This document shows positions 10,255 through 18,303 of a stretch of 64,000 nucleotides of DNA, in pieces. The position numbers were made by a program, and so were the translations under genes. The stretch is from Saccharopolyspora phatthalungensis. Lineage in GTDB: Bacteria > Actinomycetota > Actinomycetes > Mycobacteriales > Pseudonocardiaceae. Each line of letters begins with the position of its first letter. Positions within the stretch are counted from its first letter, which is position 1. The stretch spans positions 3,331,501 through 3,395,500 of the forward strand of contig NZ_JACHIW010000001.1 in NCBI RefSeq assembly GCF_014203395.1, given 5' to 3'. The notes under the pieces were generated by a model. It saw only the letters and a list, made by a program, of their open reading frames with translations. It did no database searches and was not told where the DNA came from.

Positions 10255-10997
10255 TTTCCTCGGCACAGCACGGAATCGAGCCAGGCGATGGCGTCCGCGA
10301 CGGTCTCGGCCGAGGGCGCGGGAGGCTGCGGCGGTCGTTGGACCATCACCACCGGCAGCCGGAGTTCGCGGGCTGCGGTGAGCTTCGCGCTCGTCATCGC
10401 GCCGCCGCTGTTCTTGGTGACCACCACATCGATGTCGTGTTCCCGCAACAGGGCGAGTTCGTCGTGGACGGTGAACGGCCCGCGTGCGAGCAGCACCTCG
10501 GTGCGCCGCGGCAGCGGCGGTTCGGGCGGATCGACGGTCCGCACCAGGAACCGGAGGTCGAGCGCGGCGAAATGCGCGAGGCCCTGTCGGCCGGTGGTGA
10601 GGAAGATCCGTTCACCCAGCTCCGGCAGCAGGGCCGCCGCCTCCGCCAGGGACGGCACCGATCGCCAGTCGTCGCCGATACCTGGCTGCCAGGCGGGACG
10701 GCGCAGCACCAGGAGCGGGCACCCCGCCTGCTCCGCAGCCGCCACGGCGTTGTCGGTGATCGTCCGGGCGAACGGGTGGGTGGCGTCCACGACCGCGCCG
10801 ACCCGTTCGCGCCGAAGCCAGTCGGCCAGCCCGTCGGGGCCGCCGAAACCACCGACGCGCACCTCGCCCGGCGGCAGCTGCGGCTTGCGGACCCGACCGG
10901 CGAGGGAGGACGTGACGTGCAGGTCTGCCTGCTCGTCGAGCCGCTCGGCGAGTTTCCTGCCCTCGCTGGTACCACCGAGGATGAGCACCCGGGTCAT
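10242..10997 (-). CDS. cobK: Precorrin-6A reductase CobK
   Basis: NADPH-dependent reductase of the aerobic corrin pathway, 251 residues. The N-terminus MTRVLILGGTSEGRKLAE is the characteristic CobK/CbiJ nucleotide-binding start, and AVVDATHPFARTITDNA matches the family's THPFA motif. It is transcribed divergently from cbiD with only 50 bases between the two starts. Confidence 0.95.
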   Translation of the reverse strand: MTRVLILGGTSEGRKLAERLDEQADLHVTSSLAGRVRKPQLPPGEVRVGGFGGPDGLADWLRRERVGAVVDATHPFARTITDNAVAAAEQAGCPLLVLRRPAWQPGIGDDWRSVPSLAEAAALLPELGERIFLTTGRQGLAHFAALDLRFLVRTVDPPEPPLPRRTEVLLARGPFTVHDELALLREHDIDVVVTKNSGGAMTSAKLTAARELRLPVVMVQRPPQPPAPSAETVADAIAWLDSVLCRGNHAG

Positions 10998-11047
10998 CCC
11001 GCTCGCCTCGTTCTCGTTGCCAACCCCATGAGAAGCATTCTCCCGGT

Positions 11048-12136
11048 ATGAGCGGGCGAGGGGAGGGAACGGGCCTCCGGTACGGCTGGACCACCGGGGC
11101 CTGCGCCACGGCGTCGACGGCCGCCGCTTACACGGCGTTGCTGACCGGGACGTTCCCCGACCCCGTCGAGATCGTTCTGCCGAAGGGACACCGGCCGGCC
11201 TTCGCGCTTGCGCGCGAACGGCTGGGCGAGGGCTTCGCGACGGCCGGCGTGGTCAAGGACGCCGGCGATGATCCCGACGTGACGCACGGAGCTCTCGTGT
11301 CGGTCACGGTCAGCCACGCGGAACCGGGACAGGGGGTGCTGTTTCGCGCCGGGCCGGGCGTGGGTACCGTCACCAAGCCCGGCCTGCCGCTGCCGGTCGG
11401 TGAACCGGCGGTCAATCCCGTGCCGCGGCAGCTGATCCGTGACGTCATCGCGCGCGTCGCCGCCGAGCACGGCGGCAGTGGTGACCTCGTCGTCGAGGTG
11501 TCCGTCGACAACGGGGCGGAACTCGCCCGGCACACCTGGAACCCGCGCTTGGGGATCATCGGCGGACTGTCCATTTTGGGCACCACGGGCGTCGTCGTGC
11601 CGTACTCCTGCTCGGCGTGGATCGACAGCATCCGCCGTGGCGTCGACGTCGCACGCGCGGCAGGGCTCGACCACGTCGCCGGGTGCACCGGCAGCACCTC
11701 GGAGAGGGTGGTCACCGAGCTCTACGGCCTGCCCGAGGAAGCGTTGCTGGACATGGGAGATTTCGCCGGAGCGGTGCTGAAGTACCTGCGTCGGCACCCG
11801 GTTGCGCGGCTCACGATCGCGGGCGGCATCGGAAAGATTTCCAAGCTCGCCGACGGACACCTGGACCTGCATTCCAAGCGCTCCCAGGTCAATTTCGCCC
11901 TGCTCGCCAAGATCGTGGGTGATGCGGGCGGAGGCAGCGAACTGGCCGACCGGATCGGTGGTGCCAACACCGCGCTCGAAGCGCTGCAACTCTGCCTCGG
12001 TGCGGGCCTCCCGCTCGGCGATCTCATCGCCGAGCGGGCGCGTGAGATCTGCCGCGAAACCCTGCGCGGGGCACCGGTGTCGGTGGACGTCATCGTCATC
12101 GATCGTGCAGGCACCATCGTCGGCCGGACCGCCTAG
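11048..12136 (+). CDS. cbiD: CbiD-type C1-methyltransferase (precorrin-5B)
   Basis: 362 residues with the family hallmarks YGWTTGACATASTAAAY at the N-terminus, VDNGAELARHTWNPRLGIIGG mid-protein and the IAGGIGKISKLADG segment. CbiD methylates C1 in the anaerobic (cobalt-early) pathway. Here it accompanies aerobic-type CobG, CobK and CobL and probably replaces CobF, which is not seen. Its TAG stop forms part of the CTAG duplicated by the adjacent IS701-type insertion, so the coding sequence survives intact. Confidence 0.94.
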   Translation: MSGRGEGTGLRYGWTTGACATASTAAAYTALLTGTFPDPVEIVLPKGHRPAFALARERLGEGFATAGVVKDAGDDPDVTHGALVSVTVSHAEPGQGVLFRAGPGVGTVTKPGLPLPVGEPAVNPVPRQLIRDVIARVAAEHGGSGDLVVEVSVDNGAELARHTWNPRLGIIGGLSILGTTGVVVPYSCSAWIDSIRRGVDVARAAGLDHVAGCTGSTSERVVTELYGLPEEALLDMGDFAGAVLKYLRRHPVARLTIAGGIGKISKLADGHLDLHSKRSQVNFALLAKIVGDAGGGSELADRIGGANTALEALQLCLGAGLPLGDLIAERAREICRETLRGAPVSVDVIVIDRAGTIVGRTA

Positions 12137-13541
12137 TAGGACTTTGTTAGGTGGTCATGGTGGTTGCTGGTGGCAGGTGGGGCATCGGCCTGTCCAGGTG
12201 GCCAGCAGGACCTGGAGGGCGTGGAGGATCTTGTAGAGAGTCAGGCCGCCCCAGGTGCTTTTGGGCTGGTCAACCGGAGTTCGGTGAGGAACAGATGGGC
12301 GGCGGAGGTGAGGGTGACGTGGCGGTGCCAGCCGGTGAAGGAACGCCCTTCGAAGTGGGTGAGCCCGAGCCCGGTCTTGAGTTCCCGGTAGTCGTGTTCG
12401 ATGCGCCACCGGATCTTGGCCAGCCTCACCAGCTCACGCACCGGGGTGTCCTCGGGCAGGGTGGAGATCCAGTAGTCGGTGGGTTCGGGCTCGCGGGGCG
12501 GCCATTCGACCAGCAGCCAGCACACCGGCAGACTGCCGTCAGCCTCCCGGGGAATATCGCGGTTGGCCGGCCGCACCCGCAGGGCCAGGAACCGAGAGCG
12601 CATCGCAGCGGTGGGATTGCCCTGGGTTTTCTTGGTTCCCTGCCGCCAGGTCACCCACCGCAGGCCCGTGCGTCCGGCGGCGAGCACGAGATCCCGCAAC
12701 GTGGCGGGCGTGTCCTGGTAGCGGGGTGCGGGCCGCCGTCCCCGGCCGGAATACGACGCGGCCACCGGCTCGGCGTCTGCGGGATGAGCGGTGGCGGCCG
12801 CCTTGACGGCCATCACATACGGCAGTCCTCGTGCGCCCAGTTCGCACCGGAAGGTCGCGTTATCGCCGTAGCCGGCATCACCGACCACCACCGGCGGAAT
12901 GTGCCCCCAGGCGGCCAGTTCGTCGAGCATCTCCAACACCAGCCGCCACTTCGGGCGATACCCCTGATCCTCAGGAATGCCGCAACGTGCCCGCCGGGCG
13001 GCGATGCGTTCGGCCTCGGCGCCGGTCGCGCACTCATCATCCCAGCTCTGCGGGAGAAACAACCGCCAGTCCAGCGCGGCCGAACAGGCATCGGTGACCG
13101 CGTGCACGCTCACCGCGACCTGGCAGTTGGTGACCTTGCCCGCCGTGCCGGTGTACTGCCGGGCCACCCCCGGCGAGGCCTCGCCGTCCTTGAGATGCCC
13201 GGTGTCATCCAGCACGAACGCCTCCGGGCACACCACCTGCACCGCCCGCGCCGCCAACCGCCGCCGCACCACCGCATAATCCCACGTCGAGGACGTGATG
13301 AACTGCTGCAACCGCTGATGATCCACCCCCAACCGCTCGGCCATCGGCTGCATCGACTTACGCCGCCCGTCCAGCATCAGCCCCCGCAGATACAGCCCAC
13401 CATTCGCCCGCTGCTCACTACGGACGAACGACGTGAACACCTCACCCGCGAATTCCTCCAAACGGTCACGGACAGCGTCAAGCTCAGCCGGCAGCATCCC
13501 AAGATCATCCCACACGATGATCTACAAGTAACAAAGCCCTA
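12137..13541 (-). mobile_element. IS701-family insertion sequence, complete
   Basis: A 1,405-bp element bounded by near-perfect inverted ends (left TAGGACTTTGTTA at 12,137, right complement TAACAAAGCCCTA ending at 13,541; one mismatch). It is flanked by a 4-bp direct repeat CTAG at 12,133-12,136 and 13,542-13,545. A CTAG-type 4-bp target duplication is typical of the IS701 family. It carries one intact transposase gene on the minus strand, so it may still be active. Confidence 0.9.
12241..13515 (-). CDS. IS701-family transposase
   Basis: DDE transposase of about 424 residues. Acidic catalytic candidates are visible in order: FVLDDTGHLKDG, VVVGDAGYGDNATF and RWRIEHDYRELKTGLG. Its length is normal for the family and there is no internal frame break. 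It fills almost the whole element between the inverted ends. It mediates cut-and-paste mobility of its own element and has no link to cobalamin synthesis. Confidence 0.92.
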   Translation of the reverse strand: MWDDLGMLPAELDAVRDRLEEFAGEVFTSFVRSEQRANGGLYLRGLMLDGRRKSMQPMAERLGVDHQRLQQFITSSTWDYAVVRRRLAARAVQVVCPEAFVLDDTGHLKDGEASPGVARQYTGTAGKVTNCQVAVSVHAVTDACSAALDWRLFLPQSWDDECATGAEAERIAARRARCGIPEDQGYRPKWRLVLEMLDELAAWGHIPPVVVGDAGYGDNATFRCELGARGLPYVMAVKAAATAHPADAEPVAASYSGRGRRPAPRYQDTPATLRDLVLAAGRTGLRWVTWRQGTKKTQGNPTAAMRSRFLALRVRPANRDIPREADGSLPVCWLLVEWPPREPEPTDYWISTLPEDTPVRELVRLAKIRWRIEHDYRELKTGLGLTHFEGRSFTGWHRHVTLTSAAHLFLTELRLTSPKAPGAA

Positions 13542-13569
13542 CTAGCGCCAAGTCCGGGAAAGTTGGCGA

Positions 13570-13648
13570 TTTCGCGCGAAACGGGCTATGAAGCAGTGGC
13601 TGATCTCGCGGGACCTGCCGACTGATGGTCTTGATCAAAACAAACGCC
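13570..13648 (+). repeat. Left member of an inverted repeat bounding the accessory island
   Basis: These 79 bases match the reverse complement of 35,685-35,763 without gaps at 65 of 79 positions by hand count; the outermost 31 bases match at 29. Shared blocks include GGGCTATGAAGCAGTGG (13,583-13,599) and GATCAAAA (13,633-13,640). Both copies face inward at the edges of the DNA that separates cbiD from cobM, as terminal inverted repeats would. They could instead be copies of a dispersed 3'-flanking element. No target duplication was found next to them. Confidence 0.6.
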
Positions 13649-13658
13649 TTGAGGCGTT
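13634..13658 (-). terminator. Intrinsic terminator downstream of cas1
   Basis: On the minus strand a 6-bp stem AACGCC/GGCGTT is followed by TGTTTTGATC. It lies about 210 bases after the cas1 stop, partly inside the left inverted repeat. The short stem makes this moderate evidence. Confidence 0.45.
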
Positions 13659-13763
13659 GCTACGTACCGTAACGGGTGAAGCGAACAAGCGGCGTGATGC
13701 GCCCAGGGTGAGCAAGGCGCATGATGGGAACGCGGCGAATGACAGAGCGCATCACGTGGCGAT

Positions 13764-13800
13764 GCCCCCGCACCTTGGGTTGGGAAGCCGGTGCGGGGGC
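13764..13800. repeat. GC-rich hairpin after cas1
   Basis: Perfect 11-bp arms (GCCCCCGCACC and its complement) with a 15-base loop, about 70 bases beyond the cas1 stop. A similar hairpin (GCGATGCCC.. arms) occupies 35,591-35,622 at the same relative place inside the right inverted repeat. The two may be homologous parts of one longer element end. Terminator, RNA structure or protein-binding site are all possible. Confidence 0.5.
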
Positions 13801-13868
13801 CGCTGTTGCTCTAGTCTGTGTCGCTGTGGGCCGCTGGCCCGGCTACTAGCCCTAGCCGAGGCAGCGGC

Positions 13869-14972
13869 TTACGCCACGCCTACGCCGTTGAGCCAGCCTT
13901 CACGCTGGTTGGTGCCGGTAAGCCGGGTGGAGTCGGCTCGCTTCCAACCCTTCACGGTGCCGTTGATCAGTTTGCGGACGTGTTCGACGTGTTCGGCTAC
14001 GGCCCGGTGCCAGATCAACCGCTGTTCGGATAGCTCGCTGGTCAGTGGGCGCAGTACCCGGACCACGCCGGTGTCCTTTTCCACGAAGTCGGTCGGTTTG
14101 AAGGTGCGGTTTGCGATCAGGTGGGTCACGTAGGACTCGACCAATGGGCGGGCGACTTCGACGATGTCCAACGCCATCGATCGCATGTAGGTGTCGGAGT
14201 GGCATACACCCATGTTCGGGTCGACACCTTGCACGTAGCAAGCCAACACGGTTTCGGCTTTGGCGATTTCGTAGCAGTAGTTCAGCATCGCATTCACGGG
14301 ATTAATTGCGTTGCGGTTGGCGTTTTGTTTGGCGTTGGCGTTGTGGTTGAGTTCGCTGGTGCGTGAGTCGAAGATTCGCCAGTGATACGGCACTTGACCA
14401 TCGAATTGCAGCTCTAGCAGTCGCCATGAGTCGAAATATGCTCGCGCTTCTTCGGCTTCCACGGTGCGGCACTGCCGTTGGCTCGTGCAGGCGTTGAGTC
14501 TGTCGATCCAGGTGGCGGCGTCCCATTCCGGAATTACCTGCCGGTGTCCCTGGACCTTTTCGGCCAGAAGGTGTTTCGTGATCTTCAAACCGACAGAACG
14601 GGCGCACGCTTGCGCACGAAGCACTCTCGTGTCTGCCATCGATTGTGCCGAGGCATTCATCAATTCGCCTTCGGGGCTGATTACGACAAGGGAAATCGGG
14701 TCGGTGCGACGCTTACCGCCGGGTGTTACGCCTAGTCCGTGAATCCAGCTCATCGCGTCAATGGAAATGTGTCCGGTTTGGCCGATGACCACGATTCGCC
14801 GCACGTGGCGGTCCTTGCGGGCGATGGTGCGGGTGCGTCCGCGTCCGCACATGCCGTCTTTGATGACGAGTTCACCTTTTTTCACGGTGATGGAAATCCC
14901 GTGTCCGTCCACCACTACGACGGACGGGTCACGGGATTCGCGAGTGAATGTTTCGGTAATCGGTTCCGTCAT
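13869..14972 (-). CDS. cas1: Stand-alone Cas1 endonuclease/integrase
   Basis: About 367 residues. Cas1 integrates DNA ends as a metal-dependent nuclease/integrase. The N-terminal part (about 17-110) has the Cas1 strand-rich pattern VVVVDGHGISITVKKGEL and ISPEGELMNAS. The C-terminal helical domain holds the active-site set: Glu172 in VEAEEARAYF, His258 in GVDPNMGVCHSD and Asp269/Glu272 in SMALDIVEVARP, plus NPVNAMLNYCYEIAKAE. The ATG at 14,972 is preferred; 32 further in-frame residues upstream look non-coding. No cas2, other cas genes or CRISPR repeats occur in the window, so its role is probably not spacer acquisition for a local array. It is divergent from a small zinc-finger gene and lies just inside the left inverted repeat. 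Confidence 0.92.
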   Translation of the reverse strand: MTEPITETFTRESRDPSVVVVDGHGISITVKKGELVIKDGMCGRGRTRTIARKDRHVRRIVVIGQTGHISIDAMSWIHGLGVTPGGKRRTDPISLVVISPEGELMNASAQSMADTRVLRAQACARSVGLKITKHLLAEKVQGHRQVIPEWDAATWIDRLNACTSQRQCRTVEAEEARAYFDSWRLLELQFDGQVPYHWRIFDSRTSELNHNANAKQNANRNAINPVNAMLNYCYEIAKAETVLACYVQGVDPNMGVCHSDTYMRSMALDIVEVARPLVESYVTHLIANRTFKPTDFVEKDTGVVRVLRPLTSELSEQRLIWHRAVAEHVEHVRKLINGTVKGWKRADSTRLTGTNQREGWLNGVGVA

Positions 14973-15052
14973 GCATCCGATTTTAGTTGTCCGATGTCCA
15001 CGGTTGTGATGATCAGCGGATGCTGCGGATGATGCACTGAAAGGAAACATCC

Positions 15053-15271
15053 ATGTTAAAACGTGCACCCGCCGGAACCGTACGACTCCAATTCAAACGC
15101 TACCCGTTCAACAATGGACACGAATACCACGACCGCATCACAGGTCACATCCTATTCCGCGAACACACAAAATGGAAGTGTCGGCACTGCGATTTCCACG
15201 TTCCCGAACAGCGATACATGACGTGGCGAGCCATCATCGAAGATCACCGTAGACACAACGGCAAGACCTGA
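15053..15271 (+). CDS. Small putative C2H2-type zinc-finger protein
   Basis: A 72-residue basic protein with an AAGGA-like ribosome site placed well before the ATG. The second half has a CxxC pair (KCRHCDF) followed by EDHRRH, a plausible Cys2His2 zinc site. It is divergent from cas1 with 80 bases between starts, so the two may share regulation. Base use is AT-richer than the flanking cob genes, in keeping with acquired DNA. No specific family was recognised; a DNA-binding accessory role is only a guess. Confidence 0.6.
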   Translation: MLKRAPAGTVRLQFKRYPFNNGHEYHDRITGHILFREHTKWKCRHCDFHVPEQRYMTWRAIIEDHRRHNGKT

Positions 15272-15326
15272 TACCCTCACCGTGTCAGAGGGCGGTAAGC
15301 CAAGCCGACACATTCGAACCTCAGAC

Positions 15327-15368
15327 ACAGCGGTGCCCCGGTACGTCGGTTACCGGGGGCACCGCTGT
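15327..15368. terminator. Strong bidirectional hairpin terminator
   Basis: A long inverted repeat (arms beginning ACAGCGGTGCCCC) between the 3' ends of the convergent zinc-finger gene and the DUF397 gene. TTGTTTC follows on the plus strand. Its position between convergent stops supports use as a terminator. Confidence 0.65.
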
Positions 15369-15375
15369 TGTTTCG

Positions 15376-15549
15376 TCAGCGATCGAATCGGCCTGTCTTA
15401 ATGGCTCGAATGAACGCAGTCACGTCGACTTTCAGCGTCGGCCCCTTCGGGTCCTTGGAGTCTCGAAGCCGGTCTAAGGCGTTGGTCAACTCAACACAGT
15501 TGCCGTTAGGGTTGGAATAGCTTGACTTTCGCCAACGATGAGCGGTCAT
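15376..15549 (-). CDS. DUF397 protein
   Basis: A 57-residue protein beginning MTAHRWRKSSYSNPNGNCVE, the typical start of the actinobacterial DUF397 family, and containing RDSKDPKGPTL. It overlaps the stop of the upstream XRE regulator by four bases (ATGA). DUF397 genes nearly always follow an XRE-DUF5753 gene and some pairs influence development or secondary metabolism, but the molecular role is not settled. Confidence 0.85.
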   Translation of the reverse strand: MTAHRWRKSSYSNPNGNCVELTNALDRLRDSKDPKGPTLKVDVTAFIRAIKTGRFDR

Positions 15550-16397
15550 GGCGTCCTCTCCATTTCCTTTGCGATCTTTTCGATAAGTTCCGCAGAAGCG
15601 GCTGGATTTATCGCAATTTCGTGGAACTTATCCACGGCTTTCCTATATTCCGACACGTCATGTTCCGTGGGGACAAATGCGCCCGAACTGTAGTGCTCAA
15701 AGTGAACGACCGGCGGCGCGTCTGGAAAGTCGTAGAGCACAAACGGACCAGACCAACCCGGATGCCAGCCGACACGAAGCGGAACAACCCGTATCGAAAC
15801 GTTCGGGCGACTGCTCATTTTTACCAAGTGTAGAAGCTGGTTTACCATGACATTCGGTGATCCAATAGGCTCATGTAGAACTGCCTCGCTGATGAGGCCA
15901 TTAAAATGCACCGGATCATTACGGGTTATGACCTCACTTCTACCAATACGAACCATGACCCGTAGATCAATGTCCTTGTGGTCAAGTCCACTAGCTTGCA
16001 TTATTGCGCGGCTATAGTCTGGCGTCTGTAGCAAACCCGGGACTACCATCGGAGTCCATTCGGTAATTGCGGACGCCGAACGTTCGCATTCGACCGCACC
16101 GGCGAGCTGCTGCGGAATTCCGTTCATTCCGACAGTAAGCCAGTTTGGCTCGTCCACGTTTCGGGCTAGGTCGAGTATTCTTTCCCGTTCGTCGGCTGAC
16201 ACGCGAATAGCTGCGAGAATCATTGCGACTTGTTCAACGTTGGGTACCCGATGGCCATTTTCCCAGTGTGAGAGCTGGGTGTTCGAGAGTGAGAGCTGCC
16301 GTGCTAGTTCGCGCTGCCCTACTCCGCTAGCCATACGTGCCTCGCGGAGAGCTGCCGATAGTGCCCTTGCACGTGGCGTACCTGCGATAGCAGCCAT
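15546..16397 (-). CDS. XRE-family regulator with DUF5753 domain
   Basis: About 283 residues. A helix-turn-helix lies near residues 10-65 (LREARMASGVGQRELARQLS, then LSHWENGHRVP). The rest is a DUF5753-type domain (TEWTPMVVPGLLQTPDYSRA, PNVSIRVVPLRVGWHP). The ATG at 16,397 is preferred over an earlier in-frame ATG because it begins just before the HTH. It pairs with the DUF397 gene and is likely an island-borne or developmental regulator. Confidence 0.88.
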   Translation of the reverse strand: MAAIAGTPRARALSAALREARMASGVGQRELARQLSLSNTQLSHWENGHRVPNVEQVAMILAAIRVSADERERILDLARNVDEPNWLTVGMNGIPQQLAGAVECERSASAITEWTPMVVPGLLQTPDYSRAIMQASGLDHKDIDLRVMVRIGRSEVITRNDPVHFNGLISEAVLHEPIGSPNVMVNQLLHLVKMSSRPNVSIRVVPLRVGWHPGWSGPFVLYDFPDAPPVVHFEHYSSGAFVPTEHDVSEYRKAVDKFHEIAINPAASAELIEKIAKEMERTP

Positions 16398-16522
16398 GCA
16401 ACACATCCTATCGAGTGGTCCGGAAGAGACGGTCACCCGATTAGATCCCTGCACGGTATGCGCAATCAGAGGCTAGTTGCGTCATCAGCCGCAGGTTCGC
16501 AAACGTACGCGTAGGAGGGGTT

Positions 16523-16828
16523 ATGCAAAGTGGCGACATCGTGCCAGTACCGCCAAACGACGCCGAGAGCGGCCCCCAGACGGACGGTGACGAGCCGCTG
16601 CTGCCGTGCAACCAGCCTGCGCCCGTCCGGCGCTACTCGGAACAGTCACACCTGACACTGCTGCTCCGGCAGGCCGAGCACGCTATCAGGGACGCTTGCG
16701 ACAGCCTGATCCACAGCCGTTGCACGGATACAGAGCTGCACGACCTTGCCCACGGCCTTGAGATCGTCGCGGGTGGCGTCAGGGGCTATCTGGACACAAA
16801 GGATTCCACTGGTTCTTTTCCATCCTGA
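16523..16828 (+). CDS. Hypothetical protein, 3' end altered by IS
   Basis: A 101-residue protein preceded by a good ribosome site (GGAGGGG). It contains QSHLTLLLRQAEHAIRDACD and HDLAHGLEIVAGGVRGYLDT, a helical pattern seen in small proteins next to XRE-DUF397 pairs. The final residues and stop codon fall in the terminal sequence of the adjacent IS5-type element, so the original C-terminus is probably lost. No function can be assigned. Confidence 0.5.
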   Translation: MQSGDIVPVPPNDAESGPQTDGDEPLLPCNQPAPVRRYSEQSHLTLLLRQAEHAIRDACDSLIHSRCTDTELHDLAHGLEIVAGGVRGYLDTKDSTGSFPS

Positions 16829-17850
16829 TCTTGGCTGGTCAGGGGGTGTGGACGCGGGTGGTGGAGGTGTGGGTGGCCTGGTCAAGGGCATGATCGTTTC
16901 TGTTGATCATCTGACACCGGACGGGGACTCGGAAGCAGCGTGATCATGATCATGTTGCGGGAAGAGAAGACGAACGCCCTCGGCGGGTTTGAATGGTTCG
17001 TGACAACACAATCGAGCCCCGCCGAGGGCGCAGAGCCCATTATGTATCAGGTCCGGCTTCCGCTGTCGAGGACCACGATCGATTCCGTCGCCTCGCTGAT
17101 CACCGCCCACTGCAAGAAGATCGGCTCCCGCCGGCGCAAAGTCACTCCGGGCAGGCAGGCGGTCATCGTGCTTGCCGTGCTGCGTCACGATCAGCGGCTG
17201 CTGGATATGGCCGGGGGCAACGCCGTATCGGCCTCCACGATCAGCAGGTGGGTCGCCGAGGTCATCGACCTGCTGGCCGCCTGCGCCCCCCGCCTGGACC
17301 GGGTGCCGGCCAAAGCCACCCGCGCCGGAGCGGACATGGTGTTGCTGGACGGCACCCTGGTGCGCACCCAGCGCCGCAGCGGCCGTGACAACCGACGAAA
17401 CTACAGCGGTAAACACAAAGCCCACGGCCTGCTGTTTCTCGCCCTCACCGACGCCTGCGGCAACCTGCTGTGGATCTCCGCGGCCGCACCCGGCCGGGCC
17501 TCGGAGATCACCACCTCCCGCCGCAACAAGCTCACCACGAAACTCCGCGAGCACGGCCTGGGCGCCGTGGCCGACCTCGGGTTCACCGGACTGGAAGACG
17601 ACCCCGACGACCCGGTCATCATCACCGGCCGCCGCGCCGCCCGCTGCCACCCGATCACCGACGCCCAGAAGCAGGCCAACCAGCTCCTCGCCCGCGAACG
17701 CGCCGCCTGCGAACACGCCTTCGCCGACCTGAAGAACTGGCGCATCCTCACCCGGCTGCGCATGCACACCCGCAACGCCACCCGCCTGCTGCGAGCACTG
17801 CTGGTGCTGACCAACCTGGAAATCACCCGCTGACGAACAACCACGATCGC
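16806..17850 (+). mobile_element. IS5-family element, copy 1
   Basis: Starts at the terminal motif TTTTCCATCCTGATCT shared by three other copies in the window. The subterminal region holds CATCTGACACC and a GATCATGATC palindrome, followed by an intact transposase gene. The right end is unclear because a degenerate inverted copy abuts it at about 17,836. Confidence 0.6.
16940..17833 (+). CDS. IS5-family (DDE_4-type) transposase, intact
   Basis: Up to 297 residues. An N-terminal helix-turn-helix region (RHDQRLLDMAGGNAVSASTI) is followed by the DDE catalytic set: LLDGTLVRT, VADLGFTGL and RERAACEHAFADLKNW. This is the only copy here with all three acidic residues. The true start could be this ATG or the internal one at 17,041 (MYQVRLPLS); upstream residues such as GGFEWFVTTQ are conserved in the other copies. 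Confidence 0.85.
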   Translation: MIMIMLREEKTNALGGFEWFVTTQSSPAEGAEPIMYQVRLPLSRTTIDSVASLITAHCKKIGSRRRKVTPGRQAVIVLAVLRHDQRLLDMAGGNAVSASTISRWVAEVIDLLAACAPRLDRVPAKATRAGADMVLLDGTLVRTQRRSGRDNRRNYSGKHKAHGLLFLALTDACGNLLWISAAAPGRASEITTSRRNKLTTKLREHGLGAVADLGFTGLEDDPDDPVIITGRRAARCHPITDAQKQANQLLARERAACEHAFADLKNWRILTRLRMHTRNATRLLRALLVLTNLEITR

Positions 17851-18273
17851 GGAACCCGACACGGCGTCGCCCCCCGGCCATGCCCGGCAAGCGTCGGGCG
17901 TGACGCAGCACGGCCGGCGCGATGACCGCCTGCACGCCCGGGGGTGGCTTCGCGCCGGCGGGAGCCGATTTCCTTGCGCCAGACCGGAGATCACGTCGCT
18001 GACGGCGTGCGGGTGGAGACCGGCGGCAGGCCCCGGTACATAATGCGCGCTGCGCCCCCGGCGAGGTTTCTTTGTGTTGTCACGAACCCATCCGAACCCG
18101 CCGAGGGCTACCCTATTTCGTTTTCCCCGGCCGTGATCGCGATCACGCTGCCGTGGGCCGGGGGGACGGTGTCAGCTGATCACCCTTGATGATCATGACT
18201 CTGACCAGCCCACTCACACCTCGCCGCCCACGTCCACCCCACCTGACCTGCAAAGATCAGGATGGAAAACGCT
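17836..18273 (-). pseudogene. Degenerate 5' part of IS5-family transposase, copy 2
   Basis: On the minus strand the terminal motif AGATCAGGATGGAAAA (18,254-18,269 read on plus) and subterminal sequence lead into a frame-broken stretch matching roughly the first 80 transposase residues of copy 1, ending near its GNAVSAS segment. Several frameshifts are present. It abuts the 3' end of copy 1 in inverted orientation. Confidence 0.7.
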
Positions 18274-18303
18274 CAATGGAAATCGGCGTGCCGATTTCCA
18301 TTG
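18274..18303. repeat. Palindrome, family member 1
   Basis: A perfect 14-bp inverted repeat with a 2-base centre (arm CAATGGAAATCGGC). Related palindromes occur at 33,679-33,708 and 58,591-58,627. Here it sits where the ends of two IS5-type copies face each other. Confidence 0.75.

Noticed and set aside
13588..14133. Open frame starting MKQW in the left inverted repeat
   Set aside because: The right copy also opens with MKQW, but substitutions between the two fall equally on all codon positions, and the frame runs antisense into cas1. The conservation is of DNA, not protein.
13545..16900. CRISPR array near cas1
   Set aside because: No direct repeats with regular spacers are present on either strand; only single hairpins were found.
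17401..17994. Open frames antisense to the intact IS5-type transposase
   Set aside because: Shadows of the real transposase, which shows the full catalytic set.
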